A stretch of 64,000 nt of DNA from NCBI RefSeq assembly GCF_007671685.1, contig NZ_VCNL01000008.1:32472-96471 (forward strand), written 5' to 3'. Positions 27,626-36,789 of the stretch are shown piece by piece. Position 1 is the stretch's first letter, and every line of letters begins with the position of its first letter. A program made the position numbers and the translations under genes. The notes beneath the pieces are model-generated. The model was not told the origin of the DNA, searched no databases, and was given only the letters and a program-made list of their open reading frames with translations. Origin of the DNA: Halorubrum salsamenti. Lineage in GTDB: Archaea > Halobacteriota > Halobacteria > Halobacteriales > Haloferacaceae.

Positions 27626-28654
27626 ATGATTCGCGATGCTCGCGTTCTCCGCGCCGGGTTCGTCCCTCGGGAAGTTGAGCATCGCGACGCCGAAGTCAAC
27701 CACCTCTCCAGCGTTCTTGAGCCCCTCACGAACGGTGAACCCGCCGACACGGCCATCGTCACTGGACCCAGCGGCGCCGGCAAGACCTGCATCTCGAAGT
27801 TCGTCACCGAACGGCTCCGCGAAGAGGTCCTCGACGTCGAGACCACCTACGTCAACTGCTGGCGCAACTACACCCGATTCCGGACGCTCTACTAGATCCT
27901 CGACGACCTCGGCGCCACCATCGACATCCACCGGCAGTCGACGCCGCACGACGAACTCGTCGACCGCCTCCAGCAGCATGACGGCCCCCGAACGGTCGTC
28001 ATCCTCGACGAGGTCGACCAGCTCGAAGACCCCAGCGTCATCTACGACCTCCACAGCCTCGCGCAGTATGCGATCATCTGCATCGCGAACACGGAAGAGG
28101 AACTGTTCAGCCGCGTCGACGACCGCCTCGTGAGTCGGCTCCGTTCGAGCGAACACGTCCGGATGGACAAGTACCACGACGAGCAGCTGTACGACATCCT
28201 GAGTGCTCGCGCGAAGTGGGGGCTCGACGAGGACGGCATCACCGACAACCAGCTCTACCGGATCGCCGACGCCGCCGCTGGCGACGCCCGCCTCGCAATC
28301 GGCATCCTCCGAACAGCCGCCGGCAAAGCCGATCGTGAGAACCACGAGCGCATCACCGACGATATCCTCCTGGACGCCGCCGAGGATGCCCGGGCCCAGA
28401 TTAAACAGAAGAGCATCGATTCACTCACCCCTCACCAGCGGGTCGTCTACGACATCGTTCGCGAACACGGACCGCTCGGACCCAGCGAGATTCACGAACG
28501 CTATTCGCAGGACGTCGATGATCCACGGACCAAGCGAACCGTTCGGGCGTATCTGTCAAAGATGACTCAATACAATCTCCTCAAAGCAGACGGATCCAGC
28601 CGAGATCGTGAATACACAGCCATCGACCAACCATCTCCTACGCTCGCTGAGTAG
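27626..28654 (+). pseudogene. Orc1/Cdc6-type replication initiator with one internal stop
   Basis: The 342-residue frame is intact except for TAG at 27893-27895, where CAG (TLYQILDDLG) is expected. Walker A GPSGAGKTC, Walker B VVILDEVDQLED, sensor regions and the C-terminal winged helix (LTPHQRVVYDIVREHGPLGP) are all present in one frame. Orc1/Cdc6 proteins bind origin repeats and load the helicase. A single stop means either recent inactivation or two separate polypeptides (27626-27895 and an internal start). A TATA-like run (cgcttttatga) lies about 30 bp upstream of the ATG. Confidence 0.85.
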
Positions 28655-28741
28655 GTGGCTAAGGAACTGATCGGTCTTGTTTTGTTGACCGAGAGAATGC
28701 ACCCCCGTGATTTATTACTGCAGGAGCGATTATGTCCTACT

Positions 28742-28864
28742 ATGAGCGCAAAGGGCCAGCTCCGTCGGTTCGAGAACAGGGCGCAGTTGCTGCGCCATAT
28801 CTCTGAGGAGACCGGCACGGACATCGACACGCTTTGGGACGAGTACGAAGCCCAGGTCGAATAG
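28742..28864 (+). CDS. Small protein of 40 residues downstream of the broken orc1
   Basis: MSAKGQLRRFENRAQLLRHI followed by SEETGTDIDTLWDEYEAQVE: a short helical, charged peptide with good haloarchaeal composition. A run tttattactg at 28709-28718, about 25-30 bp upstream, is a plausible TATA element for leaderless transcription, which supports the ATG at 28742 rather than a GTG at 28655. No family is recognised. The HEPN-like gene starts 21 bp after its stop, so the two may be co-transcribed. Confidence 0.5.
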   Translation: MSAKGQLRRFENRAQLLRHISEETGTDIDTLWDEYEAQVE

Positions 28865-28885
28865 AGCCCTTTGCAGTTTTGACGC

Positions 28886-30286
28886 GTGGGCGACGACACT
28901 GATCTCGACGTATCGTTCGAAATAGACGCAGAGACAGTCTCTCTGAGCCCTATCGGTGAATATCAGGTTCTCGATCTGGAAGGGCCGGTCGTCATCGTTG
29001 GAGATGCGTCGTACCGCGTTGTTCCGGTCGGTGAAGACTCAGAGGCGTCAGAAGATGTTCGGGAACTTAGTGTCGACGAGATACGTGCTGCACTCAGCGA
29101 GCTCGCTGACAACGACGACTTTCAGTCAATCGTAGACAATTGCCCGACGAATACGCCGCTCGTCTACGACGACATCGATTATTTGACTCGCCATCTCCCC
29201 ACAAGTTCGCTCCAGAAGTGCCAGAAGCTGAGTGAGAGCACCCCTTTCGAGAAGGAATTACTCCTCCAAGTTGCCTACGTAGAACGCCAAAACTCTCTCG
29301 TCGGGCACGCAGACAACGTCCTCGAGTATTATCTCGAACAGCGTGCTGAAATCGCTGAAAAACTCCGGTCCACCGACGAGATCGACAGCGACGTTGAGCG
29401 GTCATTCTTTTCGTATCTCCTCCTCGCCTCGGCACTCATCGAAGAGCTGACGACAGAAACGGTCCTCAACGAACTCTTTCGCGAGGAAGCTCGTCTCGAC
29501 AGCATCACCGAGCACGTTCGGAGTATGGGGCACGCGAAGCGATTAGAGAAACTCTGTGATATCCAAATACTGACCGGAGGTGACCACGGATCGCTTGTCG
29601 AGGTCAAAGAACGCAGAAACAACCTCGTCCACGACGCGCAGAAACGTGCAGGCCTTGACGAACTCGAATCGCGTCGTGAAGTCGCACAGATCCTCGAACA
29701 GACTGATCGATGTGCGTCCGTCCTACTGACGATCTCGGGAAAGAACATCGAGTCAGTCATCGCGAAGCGAGGGTGTGAGCCCTATATCGAACACGCTCAA
29801 TCTGAAGCAGTAGCCGACACAATCACAACCTGGGAACAGGAGAATCCAGAGCGCCTATCGAGACTTCACGACTGTGAAAGAGCAACCCTCGAAGAAATTC
29901 GCTGGGATACCGAAGAGAGTGACCCTAGGAACAACATCACGGAGGGATTCACATTTGATGGATTTGATGACGAAGAGCGGTATGAGATACTGATGGAGTT
30001 CGTCGGTGATGCCTCAAAGGCGTTCCTCGACCGGATTGATGCTGATGCAAACGAGAGCAATCTCGATCGCTTCGATTTCGCGTTGATGGTGCTGCTCTGT
30101 GCTGGTCACAGGTACGAGGAGATTGCCCGGTGGCTGGATACCGACGAAAAGTACGTCCAGCGGAAGGAGAACGTGATAGCCTGGAGAGCTTCGCAGTTCG
30201 AGAAGGATTTGGTAGATGAGATCCCCCGCCCAGAGGGCCCAACATGGCCATCGGACACGGAATCAGATGAACAGGATGGGTGCTAG
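28886..30286 (+). CDS. Large protein with HEPN-like segment
   Basis: A 466-residue protein starting with GTG. The N-terminal 70 residues are beta-rich and acidic. The middle (about 170-260) is helical (FFSYLLLASALIEELTTETV) and contains an R-x4-H motif in KERRNNLVHDAQ, suggesting a HEPN-type RNase fold. The C terminus has a helix-turn-helix-like segment (MVLLCAGHRYEEIARWLDTD, then KYVQRKENVIAW). No named family was recognised. It sits between a broken orc1 and a nuclease gene in the defence-like island. Confidence 0.5.
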   Translation: MGDDTDLDVSFEIDAETVSLSPIGEYQVLDLEGPVVIVGDASYRVVPVGEDSEASEDVRELSVDEIRAALSELADNDDFQSIVDNCPTNTPLVYDDIDYLTRHLPTSSLQKCQKLSESTPFEKELLLQVAYVERQNSLVGHADNVLEYYLEQRAEIAEKLRSTDEIDSDVERSFFSYLLLASALIEELTTETVLNELFREEARLDSITEHVRSMGHAKRLEKLCDIQILTGGDHGSLVEVKERRNNLVHDAQKRAGLDELESRREVAQILEQTDRCASVLLTISGKNIESVIAKRGCEPYIEHAQSEAVADTITTWEQENPERLSRLHDCERATLEEIRWDTEESDPRNNITEGFTFDGFDDEERYEILMEFVGDASKAFLDRIDADANESNLDRFDFALMVLLCAGHRYEEIARWLDTDEKYVQRKENVIAWRASQFEKDLVDEIPRPEGPTWPSDTESDEQDGC

Positions 30287-30535
30287 CCCGATAACAGACG
30301 GGTCATCCTCGCATAGTACGTATGCTCTCTCAGCGGAAGGCACACTCGGATAAGACCGAGCGTAAGCATCTCGAAGACCGCCTCACGGCAGAAGGTACCA
30401 TCCGGGATCGAGAGTACTCGCTCGTCGATTCGGTAGCTACGTCGCCGATGCAGCGACCGTGACGCCGCCACCAATCAGGCACTGAACTCGCCGAGGCCCG
30501 ATTGCTCGTGCTCCAGTGGCTCAGCCGTACTATGC

Positions 30536-31768
30536 CTATTCCCGGACATCGAATGCTTTCACCGCGACACGGACCGGATACCCACTCTCCGACTCCAGTC
30601 GATATACGCCGTGATCTGCAATCTCCGGCACCTCAGAAACGTACCGGTCGTGCGCCATCGTCGCCTCCCGTATCCGGTCTTCAACCGTCCCGAAGTCCTG
30701 GCGCCGTGAGAAGATCAAGAGTGCAGCGTGTGAATCCCGGACAGTCAGGTTGTTTAGGAGCTGGTCAACCGCGTCCGTATACACAGATGGTCCATCCCAG
30801 AATTTGCACTCCGCGATGAACAGGTTCTCGTTATCATACCGGAGCAGGATATCCGTCTTCCCACCGCGGTTGAACGTTTCTCCGGTCGCGAACCCGGAGT
30901 AATGCGAATTAATCCCCATCAGGAAAATATCCCGTAGCGACTCCTCATCCAGACCCCGGACCGGCGTGGCGGATCGTTCCAGATCACGTCCTAAGTCGTC
31001 AAGCAGATCCAAGACCTCGATAAAGGTCCGGTCCTGGAGCACCTCGTCATCACTGTCCGCAGCCGGTGACGGTAGCTCAATCTCTCGCTTTTTCTCCGGC
31101 ACTACATATCCAGGTTCCGCGGTGTCACCGGTGTCGACACCCAGTTCGGCCATCACCGCATGGTTTGTATCAACGATCTCCCGCCGTTCCTCAATCGAGC
31201 GGCGGGCGGTTCGCCGCAGCTGCTCCTCCATCTCCGCGATATCATCCTCAAGCTGTTCCACGAACCACGCCACCTTATCCACCCATTCGTCAACCTCTGA
31301 CTGAATTTCGGCTTGGACCTGTTCCGCATCCTTATTCCCGATTGTGTAGTCAACGTGGTAGACGACCTCGTTCCGGTTCAATTCATTGTAGCGCGGTTTG
31401 TTCAGCTTTGAGGAGCTAGGATTGATCTGCAGGAGGTCGCTGTCGCCGTCGAACGGCAGCTTCACACGGATCCGCTGGTACGTTTTAGTAGGCCGACCGC
31501 GCTGATTGAGGCCGGGCAGGCCTTGGCCACGCGGGACCTCTTTCTCGACCTCGCCGACCTGTTCCAAATCGTAGTCGTTGAGCTGGATCGGGGACGGTAT
31601 GTATCTTGACGTGAATATCAGGGTCAGGAGGTCGGTGCTGTCCTGCAGCTCGTCGTTGGACAGTCCCTTGATTTCGTCCTTCAGCGCTGTCTCTTGCTCC
31701 CGCCTGTACTCGTGGATTGATTGGTCGGAGAAGAGATGGTCAACTGATTGTCGCCGTCTCATTACCAC
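30536..31768 (-). CDS. PD-(D/E)xK nuclease-like protein
   Basis: A 410-residue protein. The last 120 residues hold a restriction-endonuclease-type core: FNRGGKTDILLRYDNENLFI followed by AECKFWDG, i.e. a conserved Asp and an E-C-K motif, then helices FEATURING IREATMAHDRYVSEV. The N-terminal part (about 1-130) is a separate domain, and the middle (VDEWVDKVAWFVEQLEDDIA) is coiled coil. A GTG at 31768 and an ATG at 31762 are both possible starts. It lies 63 bp downstream of a membrane zinc-ribbon protein on the same strand, likely one operon. Confidence 0.6.
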   Translation of the reverse strand: MVMRRRQSVDHLFSDQSIHEYRREQETALKDEIKGLSNDELQDSTDLLTLIFTSRYIPSPIQLNDYDLEQVGEVEKEVPRGQGLPGLNQRGRPTKTYQRIRVKLPFDGDSDLLQINPSSSKLNKPRYNELNRNEVVYHVDYTIGNKDAEQVQAEIQSEVDEWVDKVAWFVEQLEDDIAEMEEQLRRTARRSIEERREIVDTNHAVMAELGVDTGDTAEPGYVVPEKKREIELPSPAADSDDEVLQDRTFIEVLDLLDDLGRDLERSATPVRGLDEESLRDIFLMGINSHYSGFATGETFNRGGKTDILLRYDNENLFIAECKFWDGPSVYTDAVDQLLNNLTVRDSHAALLIFSRRQDFGTVEDRIREATMAHDRYVSEVPEIADHGVYRLESESGYPVRVAVKAFDVRE

Positions 31769-31831
31769 GTAGTTGGGCCGTGATCTGTCATAAAATACCG
31801 GATCAACTAGTAGACCGGTTGTATCACAGGA

Positions 31832-32380
31832 TCACGAACTACGGGCTTCCCGTTCGACCTCGCGCTCTACCGCATCCGACTCCTCATACAAGAACCGTGA
31901 TGGCCGCCCCTGCGTGAACCCGCAGCCGGGACACTTCCAGATCGGCTTGTCATCCCGGAATCGCCGCGATTTCGTGTCTGTCATCAGATCGGTACCGCAC
32001 TCCGGACAGACCGGTGAGTCAGCATACGCGTAGGCGTCACCAAGACTGCGCTGGCGGCCGTGCAGCACTCGCCATTTCACGCCGAACTTATCGACCTCCC
32101 ACTCGGAGACATCGCGCCGAGGCTTCCCTCGAGCCGTGGCGACGAATGCGGCGGACCGGCCACTACTACCACTGTTACCGAACGTGTTCCGGGCCCAGGA
32201 CAGGAGCCACCAGAGCAGAGCGAACGCAATTATGGCGATCAGCACGACCCGGAGATACGGGTTGTTCAGGAAAGTGAGAGGGTCGATATCAGTAATGGTC
32301 TTTGGGAGAAGTGGCTGGAGTAGGGAGGCGATGAGGATTGCGGCCGCCGCGGTTACGATTTCGTCGACCGAAATTTCCAT
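31832..32380 (-). CDS. Membrane protein with C-terminal zinc ribbon
   Basis: A 182-residue protein. Two membrane segments (TAAAAILIASLLQPLLP and YLRVVLIAIIAFALLWWLLS) are followed by a cytoplasmic domain with a four-Cys zinc ribbon, CPECG and CPGCG about 28 residues apart. The segment DKFGVKWRVLHGRQRSLGD is probably a conserved structural part. It is the first gene before a nuclease-like gene; a membrane sensor or anchor for that nuclease is a reasonable guess. Confidence 0.6.
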   Translation of the reverse strand: MEISVDEIVTAAAAILIASLLQPLLPKTITDIDPLTFLNNPYLRVVLIAIIAFALLWWLLSWARNTFGNSGSSGRSAAFVATARGKPRRDVSEWEVDKFGVKWRVLHGRQRSLGDAYAYADSPVCPECGTDLMTDTKSRRFRDDKPIWKCPGCGFTQGRPSRFLYEESDAVEREVEREARSS

Positions 32381-32597
32381 TTGATAACTGATTACATACC
32401 AGTATGGTTAGATGTGTCGAATTACCGGAACATGTTGATCTCATCCATCAATATTCGAGATGCGCGCTGTGTATTCAGTACAGCCAAAGGTCGATCACTA
32501 CTTGAGGGTTGAAAGACCGTTCTGGAAACATTCCCAGAAACAGACGAAACATAGTAGAAATCCGGTGACGGAGCCGGTTCTAAATTTGTCCCAAACC

Positions 32598-32637
32598 TTC
32601 CCGGAAACGCGGAAGCGACACGCCGCAGCTTATCGGG
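32598..32637 (+). repeat. 40-bp motif upstream of the RecA-like gene (copy 1 of 2)
   Basis: Shares 31 of 40 aligned positions with 34521-34560; the most conserved parts are TTCCC at the start, CGGAAGC in the middle and TTATCGGG at the end. It ends 21 bp before the gene at 32659. It could be a binding site or a leader element common to the polymerase cluster. Confidence 0.4.
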
Positions 32638-32658
32638 AATATGGCCATCTAGTCGAGT

Positions 32659-33603
32659 ATGCCCAAGCACTCTACATCGATATCAAACCAATTAGCGGTG
32701 GATCAACCGACCCGGGACGCTAACCGCAATCGAACCCTTGCCGATCAAGCCGACCCAACCACGGAGAAGATGCTGTTGCCGTCACTTGAGGACGGCATCA
32801 CGCTGCTCGACGTCGAGGGAGGCCGCGGCGTCCCAATCTTGCAATCGCTCGTGCTCGACCATCTCCTTTTGCACGACGGGCCCGCCTTCTGGGTCGACGC
32901 GAACGGCCACGCGACGACGACCACGCTCGCCCAAATCGCCCCCAGCCAGCGGTTGCTCAACCGGATCCACGTCGCGCGCGGGTTCACCGCCTACCAGCAC
33001 TACGGCACCGTCTGCGATCTCCCGACGGCGGTGAACCAATCTATCCGGAGATCTACCGCAGACACCGGGACGAGCAGTCGACAGTCGACGGCTCGCAACG
33101 AGGACGCGTCCTCGCACACCCCGTCGCTCATCGTCGCCCCGGCAGTCGATGCGCAGTACCGCACTGACGACACGCTCGGAGACGCCCACGCCGGGACACT
33201 CCAAGCGCGAACGCTCGCTCGACTGGCGACCTACGCGGATGGGTACGAGGTGCCGGTGCTCGTTACTCGCAGCAAAGCGGACGAGTTCGCGGCGCCGGTC
33301 GCGACAGCCGCTGATCGCCGTCTCGAGTGCGAGCAGACCCGGATGGGGCCACGGTTCACGGGTGAGGAGTTCGAGACGCTCGTCTATCCCGTCGACGATG
33401 GGGCATACTACCAGACGACGTTTACCTACTGGCGTCAGGTACTCGGCGCACGTGCCGAACAGGTCGGGCTGGAACCGGCCTTGCCCTCCACCCCGACCAC
33501 GACCTCCGACGGCGTCGGAACGGGGATGACGGCCAACGGAACGACCGCATCACTCACTGCGAACCCACTACTCGATGCCTGGACGAGTGCTGGAGGGCGA
33601 TAG
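32659..33603 (+). CDS. RecA/RadA-like protein lacking a P-loop
   Basis: A 314-residue protein. After a 40-residue hydrophilic lead, ITLLDVEGGRGVPILQSLVL takes the place of a RecA-type Walker A but lacks the GKT/S, then FWVDANGHATTTTLA and the Walker B-like SLIVAPAVDAQYR follow. This is the pattern of the degenerate RecA-fold proteins found beside plasmid-type family B polymerases in haloarchaea. The gene is followed 2 bp later by a small gene and then by the polymerase. Start uncertain; an internal ATG at 32770 is an alternative. Confidence 0.6.
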   Translation: MPKHSTSISNQLAVDQPTRDANRNRTLADQADPTTEKMLLPSLEDGITLLDVEGGRGVPILQSLVLDHLLLHDGPAFWVDANGHATTTTLAQIAPSQRLLNRIHVARGFTAYQHYGTVCDLPTAVNQSIRRSTADTGTSSRQSTARNEDASSHTPSLIVAPAVDAQYRTDDTLGDAHAGTLQARTLARLATYADGYEVPVLVTRSKADEFAAPVATAADRRLECEQTRMGPRFTGEEFETLVYPVDDGAYYQTTFTYWRQVLGARAEQVGLEPALPSTPTTTSDGVGTGMTANGTTASLTANPLLDAWTSAGGR

Positions 33604-33605
33604 TA

Positions 33606-33926
33606 ATGGGGCGCACCAATCCGACGTATCGGGATGCGCTGCGAACTATCGAGGAGCGATGGACGGATTTCCGTCGGGCGCTCCGTCGTCGCGACCAACC
33701 GCGCTTCGACCAGCTGTTCGAGTACGCTCGCGAGCACGCCGACGCGAGTGGCCTGTTGAACCACCAAAACCCGCTGTTGCCGGCGCTGATCAGCATCGAT
33801 CTCGAACAGGAAGCCCGACTCGATGAACACGAAGACCGCCTCGCTGAACTCGAAAACGCACTCAACGAGGCGGACGATCGGCAACAACACTCCGAGGCAG
33901 GTACAACGGAGGACGGATTGTACTGA
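33606..33926 (+). CDS. Small conserved protein of the PolB cluster
   Basis: A 106-residue protein, helical and charged (YRDALRTIEERWTDFRRAL, then FDQLFEYAREHADAS and QEARLDEHEDRLAELENAL, a coiled coil). It lies 2 bp after the RecA-like gene, so the two are co-translated. The pair recurs next to haloarchaeal family B polymerases as I recall. No enzyme motif. Confidence 0.6.
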   Translation: MGRTNPTYRDALRTIEERWTDFRRALRRRDQPRFDQLFEYAREHADASGLLNHQNPLLPALISIDLEQEARLDEHEDRLAELENALNEADDRQQHSEAGTTEDGLY

Positions 33927-33958
33927 TGGTTTTTAGTACGGGGTACTAGACCGTTCGT

Positions 33959-34336
33959 ATGGCAACGGATCGTTTTCAGAGAATCAACGACTTGGAATCA
34001 GGTGATCGAATTCGAATCCACCTTACCGGAGACGGTCCGGTTGAGGCTGGCGGTGTGACGTTTCAGAATCCGTGGGAGACCTCCGTCGGAAGCGTACACG
34101 AAGAGAGAAAGGACCCCCGGAAGGGAGATGAGGTCCGACATATCGAATTTCATCGGACAATGCGTCTCGATGCACCTGACGAGATCGTGCCGCCTGATCG
34201 CATCGTGTTGAAAACTGCACATCGGATGGAGCAGGAGAACACACTTCGGCTGACATTCAAACAGCTGATCGAAGATAGTCCCGGTCACTATACTCTCCAT
34301 GCCCTGGGACTCGAGGATCTCGAGGTTCTCGAATGA
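33959..34336 (+). CDS. Protein of unknown function
   Basis: A 125-residue acidic soluble protein, beta-rich (LESGDRIRIHLTGDGPVEAG ... EVRHIEFHRTMRLDAPDEIV). No family recognised. It lies 32 bp after the small PolB-cluster gene on the same strand, possibly with its own promoter: AT-rich sequence tttttagtacgg at 33930 fits a TATA element about 28 bp before the ATG. Confidence 0.55.
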   Translation: MATDRFQRINDLESGDRIRIHLTGDGPVEAGGVTFQNPWETSVGSVHEERKDPRKGDEVRHIEFHRTMRLDAPDEIVPPDRIVLKTAHRMEQENTLRLTFKQLIEDSPGHYTLHALGLEDLEVLE

Positions 34337-34377
34337 ATTTGTATCGAATACAGCGCCTCAGTACCGTAATTAGTAGA

Positions 34378-34420
34378 CTTAACCAACATCCCGTAGCAAG
34401 CGTGGGTTTTGTTGGTTAAG
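34378..34420 (+). repeat. Inverted repeat TTAACCAACA/TGTTGGTTAA (copy 1)
   Basis: Arms CTTAACCAACA (34378-34388) and TGTTGGTTAAG (34410-34420) with a 21-bp spacer. It lies about 185 bp upstream of the polymerase gene. Four further copies with the same arms and 21-22 bp spacers are at 39113, 41843, 44796 and 54049. The symmetry and spacing fit an operator for a multimeric regulator. Confidence 0.75.
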
Positions 34421-34520
34421 ATGGACGGAGAAGGGGATCAGCGCCCCGGAAGTGTTTGTGGAAAATGGATGGAAAGCCCCAAATTCGCGTTCCACGCCCT
34501 TCGCAGCCGTGTCACACAGA

Positions 34521-34560
34521 TTCCCTGAACTCCGGAAGCAACACACTGCCGATTATCGGG
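34521..34560 (+). repeat. 40-bp motif upstream of polB (copy 2 of 2)
   Basis: Partner of 32598-32637, ending 45 bp before the polymerase ATG. Shared blocks are TTCCC, CGGAAGC and TTATCGGG. The two copies lie before the RecA-like gene and the polymerase gene, suggesting joint control. Confidence 0.4.
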
Positions 34561-34605
34561 TGAGCGTACGTTGGCGTGCCTATGCTGGAGGACGATAGAT
34601 AGAAA

Positions 34606-36774
34606 ATGCCATTCACATTCGATTTCCTTGATGATGGCCGTGTCCTCGAATGGGAGACGACGGCTGACGGCGCCGTCGCGACCGAACGCGAAGACTACTC
34701 GCCGCGCTTCTACGTCGCATCCCGCGCACCAGATGACGAGATCGACCTCACGAGACTCCGCAGCGTGTACGAACGGCACCCGGACGTCGTCGCGACCGAT
34801 ATCGTCGCCCGGCGGCCAGGCTTCCGTCGCGACGACGAGGACGTCCTCGCCGTCGACGTTGTCCACATCGATCGGATCACCTCGCTGGCTCGACAGGCAC
34901 GCCAGCTGTCCGAGTACCCTGTGGGGGATCTCGCCTGCTTCAATGTCGATCTCTCGCGGGAGTTTCGGTACTGTCTCGAGAACGATGTAGATCCGACGCC
35001 AACGAGCGATCTCTCGACGCTGCGACTCGACGTCCCACTCACAGAGACAACAGGCGATGCGTATACCGAACTTGCCGTCGGCGGCGAGACGGTCACGGGC
35101 CCGCCAGCAGATATCCTGACGACAGTCCAAGCTGCGCTTGACGACCACGATCCGGACGTCCTCGTCTGCTCGACGAGCGAGATCGTCCCGACCCTGTACG
35201 AGATGGCTGCCAGCAATGGCGCCGACAATTTCTCGTTGAGCCGGACCCCAGAGGGCGATTTCCAGCAGCTCGCGAGCCGCTCGACCTACGCGAGCTACGG
35301 CCGCGTCGGGCACTCGCCGGCGCGCTACAACGTGCCCGGAAGAGCAATCATCGACCGATCGAACACGTTCTTCTTTGGCGAGACCAACATCGACGGCGTC
35401 CTCGACCTGGTCTCGCGGTCGCGCAAGCCGATACAGGAGGCAGCCTGGGCGTCGATCGGCAACATCCTCACAGCCATCCAGATCTGTGAAGCCCACGAAC
35501 GCGGCGTCCTCGTCCCGTGGCACTCCTGGCGCCACGAGAAATTCAAATCAACAGGGGTGCTCCACGATGCCGATCGTGGTGGGTTCATCTTCGCACCTGA
35601 GGTCGGACTCCACGAGGATGTCCACGAACTCGATTTCTCCTCGTTGTATCCGAACATCATCTGCACGCACAACGTCTCGCCGGACGTGATTCGCTGCGAG
35701 TGCCATCGCGACCGCGAGGACGTCCCCGGACTCGGGTACTCGATCTGTGACGACCGGGGCTACCTCGTCGACGTCCTCCAGCCGATCATCGATGCGCGCG
35801 ACGAGATCAAAGCCGCCATCCGTCGCGAACAAGAGCGTGACGAGCCTGATGAGGAGCGCCTCGACGAACTCGAAGGGCGGTCGGGGGCGCTGAAGTGGAT
35901 CCTCGTCGCCTGCTTCGGCTATCAAGGGTTCAGCAACGCGAAATTCGGCCGCATCGAGTGTCACGAGGCGATTAATGCATTCGCTCGTGAGATTCTGCTG
36001 ACGGCGAAACAGCGGCTGGAAGCTGGCGGCTGGCGCGTCGTCCACGGAATCGTCGACTCCATCTGGGTGACGCCCGACCCCGACGTCGACGACGATGACC
36101 GAGAGGACCTCGGGACGCTCGCGACGGCAATCACGGAAGAGGTCGAGATTCGGTTCGAACACGAAGCCCACTACGACTGGGTGGCGTTCGTCCCGCAGCG
36201 CGAGAGCGACGCTGGTGCGTTGACGAAATACTTCGGGAAGGTCGCCGGCGGCGACGACTTCAAAATCAGAGGTATCGAAGCCCGACAGCGTTCGACTCCG
36301 CCGTTCATCGTGGACGTCCAGCGGGACTGTCTTGACCGGCTCGATGCTACGCGGTCACCGGACGCGGTGCTCGGCCGGCTCGAACGAGCAATCGACGAAC
36401 TGCAGGCGGGCAACGTAGCAGTAGAGCGGCTCGTCGAGCGGAACCGTGTCTCCAAGCCCCTGGAAAGCTACTCACAGAATACCCAGAACGTGGCCGCCTT
36501 GAAACGGGCCCGCGAGCAGGACCTGGCAGTCCACCCGGGCCAAGATATCGAGTACGTGGTCGTCGACGAGGAGAAATCCTCGCGAGACCGGGTCGCCCTC
36601 GCCCACGAGGAGATCGAGACCTACGACGCCTCGTACTACGAGACGCAGCTGATCAGAGCGGTCGAAAGCGTGCTTTCACCGCTCAGGTGGGACCGAACCA
36701 ATATTCGCCGAGAGCTCTCCGGTGAGAGGGACGCCGTTTTGAGCTCGTTCGGAGCCTCCAACGAACTGTCGTAG
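34606..36774 (+). CDS. polB: Family B DNA polymerase of plasmid type
   Basis: A 722-residue polymerase. Motif A DFSSLYPNII starts at residue 343 and is canonical. Motif B is KWILVACFGYQGFSNAKFG. Motif C reads GIVDS near residue 481 instead of YxDTDS, so the first of its two Asp is missing while the second remains. The exonuclease domain is degenerate: DPDVLVCSTSEIVPTLYEM replaces the usual Exo II pattern, so proofreading is probably absent. It belongs to the second type of haloarchaeal PolB, shorter than the replicative enzyme. The preceding RecA-like protein without a P-loop suggests a specialised repair or plasmid role. Confidence 0.85.
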   Translation: MPFTFDFLDDGRVLEWETTADGAVATEREDYSPRFYVASRAPDDEIDLTRLRSVYERHPDVVATDIVARRPGFRRDDEDVLAVDVVHIDRITSLARQARQLSEYPVGDLACFNVDLSREFRYCLENDVDPTPTSDLSTLRLDVPLTETTGDAYTELAVGGETVTGPPADILTTVQAALDDHDPDVLVCSTSEIVPTLYEMAASNGADNFSLSRTPEGDFQQLASRSTYASYGRVGHSPARYNVPGRAIIDRSNTFFFGETNIDGVLDLVSRSRKPIQEAAWASIGNILTAIQICEAHERGVLVPWHSWRHEKFKSTGVLHDADRGGFIFAPEVGLHEDVHELDFSSLYPNIICTHNVSPDVIRCECHRDREDVPGLGYSICDDRGYLVDVLQPIIDARDEIKAAIRREQERDEPDEERLDELEGRSGALKWILVACFGYQGFSNAKFGRIECHEAINAFAREILLTAKQRLEAGGWRVVHGIVDSIWVTPDPDVDDDDREDLGTLATAITEEVEIRFEHEAHYDWVAFVPQRESDAGALTKYFGKVAGGDDFKIRGIEARQRSTPPFIVDVQRDCLDRLDATRSPDAVLGRLERAIDELQAGNVAVERLVERNRVSKPLESYSQNTQNVAALKRAREQDLAVHPGQDIEYVVVDEEKSSRDRVALAHEEIETYDASYYETQLIRAVESVLSPLRWDRTNIRRELSGERDAVLSSFGASNELS

Positions 36775-36789
36775 TGGACCCCACCCCTG

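Noticed and set aside
30322..30462. Plus-strand 46-residue frame resembling the tail of an initiator or HTH protein
   Set aside because: The segment DRLTAEGTIRDREYSLVDSV recalls an Orc1-like C terminus, but it is too short and has no upstream domain; probably debris.
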